DNA of 64,000 nucleotides, from positions 4,278,001 to 4,342,000 of the forward strand of contig JARDVN010000001.1 of NCBI GenBank assembly GCA_028994555.1. Reading direction: 5' to 3'. This document shows, one piece after another, positions 30,800 through 40,557 of this stretch (position 1 is the first letter of the stretch; every line of letters starts with the position of its first letter). This stretch comes from Citrobacter amalonaticus. GTDB lineage: Bacteria; Pseudomonadota; Gammaproteobacteria; Enterobacterales; Enterobacteriaceae. Under the pieces are notes generated by a model. It ran no database searches. It saw only the letters and a program-made list of their open reading frames with translations, and was not told the origin of the DNA. Both the position numbers and the translations under genes were made by a program.

Positions 30800-32103
30800 T
30801 CATTGGCCTTCCATTTGTAATAAAGTGCGCAGCCCTGCCGCTTTATTGTCTATTTCTTGCCACTCTTGCTCAGGATCTGACCCACGAACAATCCCCGCCC
30901 CGGCATACAGCCGTACCACATTACCGCTGACCTTTGCCGAGCGCAGCGAGACGCAAAACTCACTTTGGTGTAGTGATAAATAGCCCGCCGAACCGGCGTA
31001 CCATTCCCGTGCAAAGGGCTCATGCTGCTGAATAAACGCCCGCGCCCGCTCACGCGGGATCCCGGCAACCGCAGCGGTAGGCTGGAGCTGGACCAGGCAC
31101 AGCGTGTCATCCGCCTGATTTAACGCCGTCCAGATGCAACGTCTTAAGTGCTGTACTTTTCGCAGTCTCAGCACCTGCGGGGGGCAGGACGTCCAGTGAA
31201 TGCGTGTAGTCCTGCAAACGCTGACAAATATCCTCAACCACCAGCATATTTTCACGCTGATTTTTGTCGTCTTTCATGAGCCATTCGCCCAGTTGCCAGG
31301 CTTTGAAATCATCGGGATGATTGGCGACCGTTCCGGCCAGCGCCTCGGTGCGAAGCGCGGTATCCCGACGTCGCCAGAGACGCTCCGGAGAAGAGCCGAG
31401 AAACGCACTCTCTGCGGAAAAGGCCATAAAAAAATGGTAACAGTTGAGATTCAGACGGCGACTGGATGCCATAACGGCCGCGGCGTTGACCGGGCGAGAA
31501 AAGTGCAGATCGCTGGCGCGCGCCAGAACCACTTTCTCAAGCGCATCCTCGGCAATGGTGCGGGTGGCCTGTTGGATCAGGTTAATCCACCCAGCTTTTT
31601 CCGGCCAGTGCTGTTCGCCTGTCAGGGTGAGGCGCAGCGTCGGCAGTGGCTTCACGCTCGCCAGCGAAGCGAGAAACGTCAATGCATGGTCTGCGTCATC
31701 GCGCAGAGAAATGTCACTCCACAGATGCAGACGCAGTACCGCCACGCCCGCGCAGCGTCGCCACTCCAGGCGGGGTAAAAAAAGATAGCCCTGCTGCGGA
31801 TCAAAATCGTTTAACCCCCCAGATGCGGAGATCGGCTTGCTGCGGATGTTGACGAAGAAAGCGTTGTGCCTCATCAAGTGAGGAAAATGGCGCAACGACA
31901 CCCAACACAGCGGCCTCTTCATCGCCGTTGCGCTGCTGCCAGTAAAATTGCGGATAAATGGACTGACTTGCCAGCCAGCTTAGCGCGTCAAACGCGTCAT
32001 TAAGGGGAAAAGGGACGTCGAGAACCCGAATGCCTGGTGCCGCCGGGATCTCTTGCGACAAAAGACGCGTCAGACCTTCCAGCGCAGTAGTGAGTGAATG
32101 CAC
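30800..32103 (-). CDS. menF: Isochorismate synthase MenF (two apparent frameshifts)
   Basis: Chorismate-binding enzyme that isomerises chorismate to isochorismate for menaquinone synthesis. The catalytic domain (about 150-430) has [39 protein letters not shown] and [16 protein letters not shown]. Two breaks are seen: near residue 95 (C6 at 31815-31820, expected five, restoring [14 protein letters not shown]) and near residue 307 (G6 at 31179-31184, expected five, restoring [18 protein letters not shown]). With both repaired it is 433 residues, as expected. A TATAAT -10 and a hairpin lie just upstream. Confidence 0.94.
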
Positions 32104-32131
32104 GCGGACCTCTCCCTGTTAAAAACCTCAC

Positions 32132-32137
32132 ATTATA
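32132..32137 (-). promoter_or_regulatory. Candidate -10 box of the menF promoter
   Basis: TATAAT on the minus strand, 29 bases before the menF ATG. The -35 region falls in the hairpin at 32139-32167 and matches the consensus poorly. Confidence 0.4.
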
Positions 32138-32138
32138 C

Positions 32139-32167
32139 GGGGTACTGCACAAAAAAAGCAGTACCCC
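32139..32167. repeat. 10-bp perfect hairpin upstream of menF
   Basis: GGGGTACTGC and GCAGTACCCC flank a nine-base A-rich loop. On the minus strand the loop supplies T7 but no T-tract follows the stem. It lies in the 97-bp gap between elaB and menF and abuts the menF -10; it could act as a terminator for elaB transcripts or as an operator. Confidence 0.6.
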
Positions 32168-32200
32168 AGTTTAGGGAGTAAATGCGATCCCGGTTAGACG

Positions 32201-32506
32201 TTAGCGGCGTGCCAACAGTAAACCGAGCACCAGTCCGACCGCAGCCCCTACGCCAATCCCCTGCCACGGCTTTTCATGCACATAGTCATCCGCACGATAG
32301 ACCGCCTGTTTGGCGCGATAATAGTAGTTATCGGAGGCGTGGCTCACGCGATTTTTGACCTCTTCCAGCGCCTGCTCCGCCCGCGCTTTCAGCTCAATAT
32401 ATTTCTGATCGGCAGGATCCCCTGAGGAGCGCAACACTTCCTCCAGCGTTTCACTCAGCAACGTCAGATCGTCATCAATACGTGAGTCACCAAATTGATA
32501 AGACAT
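32201..32506 (-). CDS. elaB: ElaB, DUF883 tail-anchored membrane protein
   Basis: Protein of 101 residues of the DUF883 (ElaB/YgaM/YqjD) family. A long amphipathic helical part (about 1-75) is followed by one C-terminal membrane helix (GIGVGAAVGLVLGLLLARR), the mark of tail-anchored proteins. E. coli paralogues associate with ribosomes in stationary phase and elaB is stress-induced; the same role here is by analogy. Confidence 0.92.
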   Translation of the reverse strand: MSYQFGDSRIDDDLTLLSETLEEVLRSSGDPADQKYIELKARAEQALEEVKNRVSHASDNYYYRAKQAVYRADDYVHEKPWQGIGVGAAVGLVLGLLLARR

Positions 32507-32559
32507 TCTCGTTCTCCATGTTAGTAAACCTGTCCCTAACTATAGACAACGACGCGGGA

Positions 32560-33023
32560 TTACGCCTGAACGACCTCGCGCGCCATGCCAATATGTGGAA
32601 TACCATCTTCCTCATACACGTCGGTCACCGGTGTAAAGCCGAATCGACCATAGAAAGCCTGCAAGTGTGCCTGCGCCCCCCAGATACAGCGCCTTTTCCG
32701 GCCAGTGTTGCTGACAGAATGCCAGCACCTGCGCCATTAATTGTTGACCCAGCTTTTCACCGCGTAGCGCTTCACTGACGATCACCCGTCCAATCACGAC
32801 AGGTTCCAGATCTTCGGCACTTTTCAGAATCCTCGCATACGCCACCAGTTCCCCCCTCATGCCAGCCAAGGATATGGCGGTTTTCACCCACCAGGTCGTC
32901 GCCGTCCACGTCAAGATAAGGGCAGTTCTGTTCCACGACAAACACCGCGCAGCGCAGTTTTAACAGCGCATAAAGCTGAGGGACGGTCAATTCCGAATGA
33001 TGCAGATCTTGCCAGGTAATCAT
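32560..33023 (-). CDS. elaA: GNAT-family N-acetyltransferase ElaA (two apparent frameshifts)
   Basis: GNAT-fold acetyltransferase of unknown substrate. The start is MITWQDLHHSELTV; the acetyl-CoA-binding segment is VIGRVIVSEALRGEKLGQQLM. Two breaks are present: near residue 56 (C6 at 32851-32856, expected five, restoring GWHEGELVAYARI) and near residue 111 (C6 at 32686-32691, expected five, restoring LYLGAQAHLQAFYGRFGF). After both repairs the frame ends at the TAA at 32560 and gives 153 residues, exactly the E. coli length. Confidence 0.92.
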
Positions 33024-33089
33024 CGTGCGCTCCTTTCTCCATAAACGTTTTATACTAGCCAGAATATTTTGCAAAAGTGTAATGAAATA

Positions 33090-34008
33090 ATGGAATTTCT
33101 CTTTTTTAGGCACCTCAGCAGGCGTTCCCACACGTGCACGTAACGTGACGGCCATTTTGCTACATCATCAGCATCCAACGCAGCCGGCGCTGTGGCTGTT
33201 TGACTGCGGCGAAGGCACCCAGCATCAGATGTTGAGTACGCCGCATCATCCCGGCAAAATTGAGCGCATTTTCATTAGCCATTTGCATGGCGATCATCTG
33301 TTCGGTTTACCGGGTTTACTGTGCAGCCGTTCGATGGCGGGTAATGCTCATCCGCTGACGCTATACGGTCCAAAAGGGCTACGCGAATTTACGCAAACCG
33401 CCCTGCGACTGAGCGGTTCCTGGACCGATTATCCGCTGGAGATTATTGAAATCTCAGCCGGAGAAATACTCGATGACGGGCTGCGTAAAGTGACCGCATA
33501 CCCGCTTGAGCACCCGCTGGAATGCTATGGTTTTCGGGTTGAGGAGCATGACAAACCCGGTGCACTGGATGCGAAAGCGCTCAAAACTGCTGGCGTGAAA
33601 CCTGGCCCCTGGTTCCAGGCGCTGAAAGCCGGTCAAACGGTCACGCTCGAAGACGGCAGCGTGATACGCGGCGCTGATTTTCTTGCTCCGGCGACGCCTG
33701 GCAAAAAGGTGGCGATTTTCGGTGATACCGCCCCCTGCGCGTCAGCACTCGAACTGGCAAAAGGCGTTGACGTCATGGTGCATGAAACCACGCTGGATGC
33801 TTCAATGGAGGAGAAAGCCAACAGCCGGGGACACAGTTCAACCCGCCAGGCGGCGCTGCTGGCGCGAGAGGCTGGCGTCGGTAAACTCATTATGACGCAT
33901 GTCAGCTCACGCTATGATGAAACCGGCTGTCAGCGGCTTTTGGCGGAGTGCCGCGCCATTTTTCCCGCCACCGAACTGGCCGACGATTTCGCCATTTTCA
34001 CGGTTTAG
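33090..34008 (+). CDS. rnz: Ribonuclease Z / RNase BN (apparent frameshift)
   Basis: Zinc-dependent metallo-beta-lactamase-fold nuclease that trims tRNA 3' ends. The metal motif [14 protein letters not shown] is near residue 64; GDTAPC carries the bridging Asp, VHETTLD the regulatory His region, and the last metal His is in [15 protein letters not shown]. The true start is ATG 33090 ([21 protein letters not shown]). The frame breaks at residue 5: the T6 run 33102-33107 should be T5. Repaired length is 305, the family value. The stop overlaps the likely cheV promoter region. Confidence 0.95.
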
Positions 34009-34011
34009 CGC

Positions 34012-34038
34012 TCCACTTTTTGCCCTCAGTGCCGATAA
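34012..34038 (+). promoter_or_regulatory. Candidate flagellar sigma-28 (FliA) promoter of cheV
   Basis: GCCGATAA (34031-34038) is a perfect FliA -10. Eleven bases upstream, TCCACTTT (34012-34019) matches the -35 consensus TAAAGTTT at five of eight positions. It starts four bases after the rnz stop and lies 33 bases before the cheV ATG. Confidence 0.7.
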
Positions 34039-34071
34039 CAGTAAAAACGCAGTATTCACACTGAGGACAGA

Positions 34072-35076
34072 ATGGATAATTTCCAGAAAGATATCGATGA
34101 CAGGGCGAATCTGACCCTGTCCAACCGCTTTGAACTGCTGCTGTTTCGTCTTGGGACCTCCCTGAACGAACAGAAGTCTGAGCTGTTTGGCATTAACGTG
34201 TTCAAGCTGCGTGAAATTGTACCGATGCCGACGTTCACCCGACCTGCCGGGATGAAGGCGCCGCTGCTCGGCATGGTCAATATTCGCGATCAGGTGATTC
34301 CGGTCATTGATCTCCCCGCCGTCGCCGGCTGCAAGCCGGAGAACGGACTGAATATTTTGCTGATCACCGAGTACGCCCGCAGCGTGCAGGCTTTCGCCGT
34401 TGAGTCGGTTGAAAACATCATGCGTCTGGACTGGAAGCAGGTGCATACCGCTGAGAAAGCGGTGAATGGTCGTTACATCACCAGCATCGCCTGTCTGGAT
34501 GAAGACAAAGAGACTAACAATCTGGCGCTGGTGCTCGACGTAGAACAGATCCTGTATGACATCGTGCCGTCGAATCACGACCTGCGCGCAACGGAACTTA
34601 AAACCAATAAGTTCAACATCACCCCCGGCGCCGTGGCTATTGTTGCAGAAGACTCTCGCGTAGCCCGTGCGATGCTGGAGAAAGGGTTGACAGCCATGGA
34701 CATACCCCATCAAATGCACGTCACTGGTAAAGATGCATGGGACAAAATTCAGCAACTGGCACAGGAAGCGGAAGCAGAAGGCAAAGCGATTAGCGAGAAG
34801 ATCGCGCTGGTGTTAACCGACCTCGAAATGCCGGAGATGGATGGCTTTACCCTGACCCGAAAAATCAAAACCGACGAGCGGCTGAAGAAAATTCCGGTGG
34901 TGATCCACTCATCTCTTTCCGGCAGCGCCAACGAAGATCACGTCCGCAAAGTGAAAGCCGATGGCTACGTGGCGAAATTTGAAGTGAATGAACTGTCATC
35001 AGTTATTCAGGAAGTGATGGACCGCGCGGCGCAAAACATCAGCGGCCCGCTGGTCAGCCGTCAGTTGATTGCCTGA
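34072..35076 (+). CDS. cheV: Chemotaxis coupling/response-regulator protein CheV
   Basis: Chemotaxis adaptor of 334 residues with an N-terminal CheW-like coupling domain (about 18-165, LLFRLGTSLNEQKSELFGINVFKLREIV, MVNIRDQVIPVIDL) and a C-terminal receiver domain (about 187-320). The receiver keeps the acidic pair in VAEDSR and the phospho-acceptor Asp in LVLTDLEMPEMDGF, with Lys in DGYVAKFE. It links receptors to CheA and adapts by phosphorylation. K-12 lacks it; Salmonella has it at this place. A FliA-type promoter precedes it, so it is probably co-expressed with class 3 flagellar genes. Confidence 0.95.
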   Translation: MDNFQKDIDDRANLTLSNRFELLLFRLGTSLNEQKSELFGINVFKLREIVPMPTFTRPAGMKAPLLGMVNIRDQVIPVIDLPAVAGCKPENGLNILLITEYARSVQAFAVESVENIMRLDWKQVHTAEKAVNGRYITSIACLDEDKETNNLALVLDVEQILYDIVPSNHDLRATELKTNKFNITPGAVAIVAEDSRVARAMLEKGLTAMDIPHQMHVTGKDAWDKIQQLAQEAEAEGKAISEKIALVLTDLEMPEMDGFTLTRKIKTDERLKKIPVVIHSSLSGSANEDHVRKVKADGYVAKFEVNELSSVIQEVMDRAAQNISGPLVSRQLIA

Positions 35077-35091
35077 AAATTCTTCATCCAT

Positions 35092-35125
35092 AAAAAAAAC
35101 CCGCCGAAGCGGGTTTTCGTTTTTG
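35092..35125. terminator. Bidirectional terminator between cheV and nuoN
   Basis: CCCGC-CGAA-GCGGG stem-loop flanked by A8 on the left and TTTTCGTTTTT on the right, so it can stop both cheV (plus) and the nuo operon (minus). Confidence 0.85.
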
Positions 35126-35133
35126 CTTGTCGC

Positions 35134-36591
35134 TTACATCAGCGGGGCAGCTAACTGCACAATACTGATCAGCGGCTGCGGGTAGATACCCAGCACCAGC
35201 ACCAGCAGCGCGGAGATCAGTACCACAATACCGCCTGCACTGTACTGCCAGTTAGACGGCGCATCGCGGTTTAGCTGCTGCGGCGCGCTCAGGTACAGGC
35301 TCACGGCCACGCGCAGGTAGTAGTACAAACCAATCGCAGAACCGACAACCACCGCGGCAACCAGCCACCACAGATGCGCCTGGACACCAACTGCCAGCAC
35401 GTAGAATTTACCGATAAAGCCCAGCGTCATCGGGATACCCGCCAGAGACAGCATCATCACCGTCATCACCGCCGCGAGGATCGGACGATGCCAGAACAGC
35501 CCACGGTAGGAGAACAGAGAATCAGCATCCGGACCACGGTACGGGCTGGACATCAGGCTGACCACACCGAACGCGCCGAGGCTGCTGAACAGATAACCGG
35601 CAAGGTAAACGCCGACCGCTTCCATCGACATCTCGCCGCTCTGCAGAGCGATCAGCGCCACCAACAGATAGCCGAGGTGAGAGATAGACGAGTAACCCAG
35701 CAGACGCTTGATGTTGGTCTGGCTCAGCGCCATCAGGTTACCGAAGATGATCGAAGCAAAGGCAATCACGCCCAGCACCACGCGAACCGCTTCGCTGTCG
35801 CCAACCGGCGCATACAGGAACAGACGCATTACCACGCCGAAGATAGCGATTTTGCTCGCTGTCGCCAGGAAAGTAGAAACCGGAGCCGGTGCGCCCTGGT
35901 AAACGTCTGGCGTCCACAGGTGGAACGGCACCAGAGAGAGTTTAAAGCCCAGACCAACAATCATCATCCCGAAGCCCGCCAGCAACAGCGGTTCGTTCAG
36001 CATACCGTCGCCAAGGCTCTTACCGAGCGCGACAAACGACAGGTTGCCAGACTGCGCATACACCAGCGCCATACCGAACAGCAGGAAAGAAGACGCGGCG
36101 GCAGACAGAATGGTGTACTTGATACTGGCTTCCAGCGAACGTTTCTGACGGAACGCGTAGCCCACCAGACCAAACAGCGGCAGGGAGATCAGTTCGATAC
36201 CCAGGAACAGCGCCGCCAGATGGTTGGCGTTCGCCAGCAGAATGCCACCCAACGCGGCAATCAGCACCAACAGGTAGAACTCTTCGCGGTTATCGTCATA
36301 ACCTTCCAGCCACGGATAGGCAAAGGTGCAGGTCGCCAGACTCGCCAGCAGAACCAGCCCGGTGTAAAGCATCGCGAAACCGTCAACCCGCATCAGCGGG
36401 GTGACGTCCATCGCGCCAGCCTGGCCTACAAACCAGAGCGAAACCAGCGCGGCGTTAAGCCCAATGACCGACAGCGTGGCATTGAGGAAGTGATTGCGTC
36501 GCCACGCAATGGAGAGCATCACAACCACCACCGTCAAGCCGACGATCAGCAGCGGTAGCAGCGCAATCAGGTGTTGTGGAGTTATTGTCAT
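35134..36591 (-). CDS. nuoN: NADH-quinone oxidoreductase subunit N NuoN
   Basis: Membrane-arm antiporter-like subunit of complex I, 485 residues with about fourteen helices. The proton-channel Lys/Glu positions lie in helices around [16 protein letters not shown] and [23 protein letters not shown]. Last gene of the nuoA-N operon, six bases after nuoM, and followed by a bidirectional terminator. Intact. Confidence 0.97.
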   Translation of the reverse strand: MTITPQHLIALLPLLIVGLTVVVVMLSIAWRRNHFLNATLSVIGLNAALVSLWFVGQAGAMDVTPLMRVDGFAMLYTGLVLLASLATCTFAYPWLEGYDDNREEFYLLVLIAALGGILLANANHLAALFLGIELISLPLFGLVGYAFRQKRSLEASIKYTILSAAASSFLLFGMALVYAQSGNLSFVALGKSLGDGMLNEPLLLAGFGMMIVGLGFKLSLVPFHLWTPDVYQGAPAPVSTFLATASKIAIFGVVMRLFLYAPVGDSEAVRVVLGVIAFASIIFGNLMALSQTNIKRLLGYSSISHLGYLLVALIALQSGEMSMEAVGVYLAGYLFSSLGAFGVVSLMSSPYRGPDADSLFSYRGLFWHRPILAAVMTVMMLSLAGIPMTLGFIGKFYVLAVGVQAHLWWLVAAVVVGSAIGLYYYLRVAVSLYLSAPQQLNRDAPSNWQYSAGGIVVLISALLVLVLGIYPQPLISIVQLAAPLM

Positions 36592-36597
36592 GGCGAT

Positions 36598-38127
36598 TTA
36601 CGGCCTTGTAGTAGTAACGGAATTAACAAACCACTGCTGGATGTTGCTCATCGCAGAATGCGAGGTATCCAGAATCGGCTGCGGATAGAAGCCAAGCAGT
36701 ACCAGAAGCACGACCAGCAACAGGATGATAAACAGCTCGCGCAGCGACATCCCTGGCAGTTCTTGCTGTGCAATCTGGCTCTTCGCCTTACCGAAGTAAG
36801 CGCGATGCAGCATCGCCAGCGAGTAAACAGAAGCAAACACCAGACCAAAGGTCGAAATCACGGTGATGACCGGAACCACCTGGTAGCTGCCGAACAGGAT
36901 CATAAATTCGCCAACGAAGTTACCGGTGCCCGGCATACCGAGCGTCGCCACGGCGAAGAACATCGACAGCGCCGGCAACCATTTCATTTTGCCCCACAGG
37001 CCGCCCATCATACGCATATCACGGGTGTGCAGACGTTCGTACAGTTGACCACACAGAATGAACAGACCCGCAGCGGACAGGCCGTGCGCAATCATCTGAA
37101 TCACCGCGCCCTGGTACGCCAGCTGGCTACCGGTGTAGATGGCAATCAGCACGAAGCCCATGTGGGAAACGGAGGTGTAAGCAATCAGACGTTTGATGTC
37201 GTACTGCGTGAACGCCATCCACGCACCGTAGAAGATACCGATGACGCCAAGCCACATCGCGATAGGCGCGAACTCCGCCGACGCATTCGGGAACAGCGGC
37301 AGGGAGAAGCGCAGCAGACCATAGGCCGCGGTTTTCAGCAAAATACCGGCGAGGTCAACGGAACCTGCGGTCGGTGCCTGGGAGTGTGCGTCCGGCAGCC
37401 AGCCATGCAGCGGAACCACCGGCATTTTCACCGCAAACGCGATGAAGAAGCCCAGCATCAGCAGATATTCAACACCGTGCGACATCGGGGTTTTCAGCAG
37501 GTCTTCATAGTTGAAGGTCCACACGCCGGTCGCATTGTGGTGAACGAACACCAGCGCCAGAATGGCAATCAGCATTACCAGCCCGCTCGCCTGGGTGTAA
37601 ATGAAGAACTTGGTTGCCGCCGTGATACGCGTTTTACCGTCGGACGCCTTGTGGCCCCACAGCGCGATCAGGAAGTACATCGGCACCAGCATCATTTCCC
37701 AGAAGAAGAAGAACAGGAACATGTCGATGGCAAGGAATACACCGATCACGCCGCCCAGGATCCACATCAGGTTCAGGTGGAAGAAGCCCTGGTATTTTTC
37801 GATTTCTCGCCAGGAGCACAGTACCGCCAGAACGCCGAGCAGACCGGTCAGCACCACCATCAGCAGCGATAAACCGTCGATTGCCAGATGAATCGAGATG
37901 CCAAAGCGCGGGATCCACGGCAGAACAAATTCAGACTGCCACTGCGGAATGCCAGCAGACTGCGTCAGCGAATAACCGCCCTGTAGCCACAGTTGCAGGC
38001 CAAGCGCGAGCGTCAGTCCCATGGTGATCAGCGCGATCCAGCGCGGCACCTTCACGCCAAAGCGTTCGGTCTGCCAGCACAGGAAGCCACCGATAAAGGG
38101 GATTAGTATCAACCAGGGTAATAACAT
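36598..38127 (-). CDS. nuoM: NADH-quinone oxidoreductase subunit M NuoM
   Basis: Antiporter-like membrane subunit of complex I (509 residues, about fourteen helices) that pumps protons. Conserved charged helices appear as FFFWEMMLVPMYFLIALWG (Glu) and VKMPVVPLHGWLPDAHSQAP (Lys). Preceded by an unusual 289-bp gap after nuoL, most of which holds inverted repeats. Intact. Confidence 0.97.
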   Translation of the reverse strand: MLLPWLILIPFIGGFLCWQTERFGVKVPRWIALITMGLTLALGLQLWLQGGYSLTQSAGIPQWQSEFVLPWIPRFGISIHLAIDGLSLLMVVLTGLLGVLAVLCSWREIEKYQGFFHLNLMWILGGVIGVFLAIDMFLFFFFWEMMLVPMYFLIALWGHKASDGKTRITAATKFFIYTQASGLVMLIAILALVFVHHNATGVWTFNYEDLLKTPMSHGVEYLLMLGFFIAFAVKMPVVPLHGWLPDAHSQAPTAGSVDLAGILLKTAAYGLLRFSLPLFPNASAEFAPIAMWLGVIGIFYGAWMAFTQYDIKRLIAYTSVSHMGFVLIAIYTGSQLAYQGAVIQMIAHGLSAAGLFILCGQLYERLHTRDMRMMGGLWGKMKWLPALSMFFAVATLGMPGTGNFVGEFMILFGSYQVVPVITVISTFGLVFASVYSLAMLHRAYFGKAKSQIAQQELPGMSLRELFIILLLVVLLVLLGFYPQPILDTSHSAMSNIQQWFVNSVTTTRP

Positions 38128-38174
38128 AGCTAAGTATGTCCCTTATATTTACTCCTGCTCAGGCTATCTCACTC

Positions 38175-38259
38175 GTCAGCCCAAATCCCGGCAGTGCTCG
38201 CAATCCTCACGTACTTCCGTACGCTCCGGTTGCTCTGCGCTGGCGGTCTCCGGTCTGAC
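38175..38259. repeat. Long imperfect palindrome between nuoL and nuoM
   Basis: An 85-bp dyad centred on CGTAC-TTCC-GTACG (38210-38223). Arms continue outward imperfectly (GCAA with TTGC, CCGGCAGTGC with GCGCTGGCGG) to GTCAG at 38175 and CTGAC at 38259. It resembles enteric intergenic repeats, but I cannot name the family. Confidence 0.6.
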
Positions 38260-38332
38260 TTCGCCGATGACGCCTGTACATCAGGAACAGATTTTCAACG
38301 AATTCTAAAAATTATTTTTGGGTTTGTTGTAT

Positions 38333-38396
38333 CGGGTGGCACTAACGCTTACCCGACCTACAGCCTCGTAGGCCCGGTAAGCGCAGTGCCACCGGG
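38333..38396. repeat. REP/BIME-type element upstream of nuoM
   Basis: CGGGTGGCACT, GCTTACCCG and CCTAC on the left mirror GTAGG, CCGGTAAGC and AGTGCCACCG on the right, giving a 64-bp interrupted palindrome. The composition and layout match repetitive extragenic palindromes. It starts 16 bases after the nuoL stop, inside the nuo operon transcript. Confidence 0.7.
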
Positions 38397-38416
38397 CACA
38401 ATCCCGACCCGTAAAC

Positions 38417-40258
38417 TCAACGCAGTACCATCAGCAGTGCCAGCACGACAACCGCACCAATGCTCATTGACGCGACATACCAGCGCAGATAACCGTTCTC
38501 GCTGAACAGCAGGCCTTTACCTGCGAAGCGGGAAAGGATTGCCGGTACGTTCATCAGCGCATTGAGCGGATCGCGTTTAAGCAGCCAGGCGACGCCGAGG
38601 AACGGCTTAACGAACACTTTGTCGTACAGCCAGTCGAAGCCCCAGGCGTTATACCACCAGGTCCCCAGCAGGCGGCCCGGCGCACTGTTGGCAATCGAGG
38701 TCACCAGAGTACGTTTACCCAGCCACAACCATGCGGCAACCAGGATGCCCGCAATCGCCACGACGCCAGAGGTAATTTCCAGGGTCATCACGCGGCCATG
38801 TGCAAGTTCAGTTGTCTGTGGCAGTACACCCTGCAGCGGCGGCACAATCAGCGCCCCGACAAAAGTGGACAGGATCATCAGGACAATCAGCGGCAGGTGG
38901 TGAGTAATCCCCTTCCCTGCATGCGCGTGAATTTGTTCTTTACCGTGGAACACGATGAAAATCATACGGAAGGTGTACAAGGAGGTCATAAACGCACCGA
39001 CCAGACCTGCCACCATCAGATTGATATGACCATTCGCCATCGCGCCGGCCAGAATCTCATCCTTACTGAAGAAGCCAGCGGTAATCAGCGGCAGTGCCGA
39101 CAGCGCCGCGCCACCGACCAGGAAGCAAAGATAAACCAGCGGAATGGATTTACGCAGACCACCCATCTTGAAGATGTTCTGTTCGTGATGGCAGGCCAGA
39201 ATGACGGAGCCGGACGCCAGGAACAGCAACGCTTTAAAGAAGGCGTGCGTCATCAGGTGGAAAATCGCCGCATCCCACGCCTGAACGCCCAGCGCCAGGA
39301 ACATGTAGCCAATCTGGCTCATGGTGGAATAAGCGAGTACGCGTTTGATGTCAGTCTGTACCAGTGCCGCAAAACCAGCCATCACCAGCGTCACCGCACC
39401 GACGATACCGACCAGATGCAGAATTTCCGGCGTCATCAGGAACAGGCCATGCGTACGGGCAATCAGGTAAACGCCTGCGGTCACCATTGTCGCGGCGTGG
39501 ATGAGCGCGGAGACAGGCGTCGGGCCCGCCATCGCGTCGGCCAGCCAGGTTTGCAACGGCAACTGAGCCGATTTACCGACCGCGCCACCGAGCAGCATCA
39601 GCGTCGCCCAGGTCAGCATGTTATTACCGGCTTCAAAATGCGCCGGTGCCAGTTCAACCATTTCGCGGAAGTTCAGCGTGCCCAGCTCGTTGTACAGAAT
39701 GAACAGAGCGAACGCGAGGAACACGTCACCCACACGGGTTACGACGAACGCTTTCATTGCCGCTGCGCCATTCTTCGGATCGGTGTAGTAGAAACCGATC
39801 AGCAGATAAGAGCACAGGCCCACGCCTTCCCAGCCCAGGTACATCAACAGCAGGTTATCGGACAGCACCAGAACCACCATGCTGGCGATAAACAGGTTGG
39901 TATACGCGAAGAAGCGGGAGTATCCCTCTTCACCACGCATGTACCAGGAGGCGAACATGTGGATCAGGAAGCCGACACCGGTTACCACGGAAAGCATGGT
40001 CAGCGACAGGCCGTCCAGCACCAGATTGAAACCGATGTTGAAGTCACCGACGGACATCCACGTCCACAGCGGCTGGCTGAACGCCTGCTTACCGTTAGCG
40101 AAGAAATCCACGCCGACAAACGCCGTGACCAACGCCGCCAGACCGATAGAACCCACGCCTACGGTTGCGGAGAGATTTTCTGACCAGCGGCCGCGAGAGA
40201 ACGCCAGCAGGACAAAGCCAATCAATGGCAGAATGATAGTTAAGGCAAGCATGTTCAT
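38417..40258 (-). CDS. nuoL: NADH-quinone oxidoreductase subunit L NuoL
   Basis: Largest antiporter-like membrane subunit of complex I, 613 residues with about sixteen helices, including the long lateral helix near the C-terminus that couples the pump modules. Typical segments are [20 protein letters not shown] (conserved Glu) and [21 protein letters not shown] (conserved Lys). It overlaps nuoK by four bases. Intact. Confidence 0.97.
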
Positions 40259-40557
40259 CCACGCATCTCACTTACTGAATCGATGTTCAGGTTCTGGCGA
40301 CGGCGATGAAGTTGCAGCAACAGCGCAAGGCCGATGCTCGCTTCTGCAGCCGCAAGGCTGATGGCGAGAATATACATCACCTGACCATCGGTCTGGCCCC
40401 AGTAGCTACCGGCGACGACAAAGGCCAGCGCGGAAGCGTTAATCATGATTTCCAGCCCAATCAGCATAAACAGCAGATTGCGGCGGATAACCAGACCGGT
40501 TAAACCCAGAACGAATAAAATCGCAGCGAGGATCAGTCCATGTTGTAAGGGGATCAT
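40255..40557 (-). CDS. nuoK: NADH-quinone oxidoreductase subunit K NuoK
   Basis: Small membrane subunit of complex I, 100 residues with three helices. Conserved Glu residues lie in [16 protein letters not shown] and [19 protein letters not shown]. Overlaps both nuoJ and nuoL by four bases. Confidence 0.97.

Noticed and set aside
33145..34008. rnz starting inside the gene at an unusual start codon
   Set aside because: The conserved [19 protein letters not shown]-terminus lies upstream in another frame; one extra T at 33102-33107 explains it.
38128..38416. An insertion-sequence scar or small gene between nuoL and nuoM
   Set aside because: No transposase fragment or target duplication is visible; the content is explained by inverted repeats.
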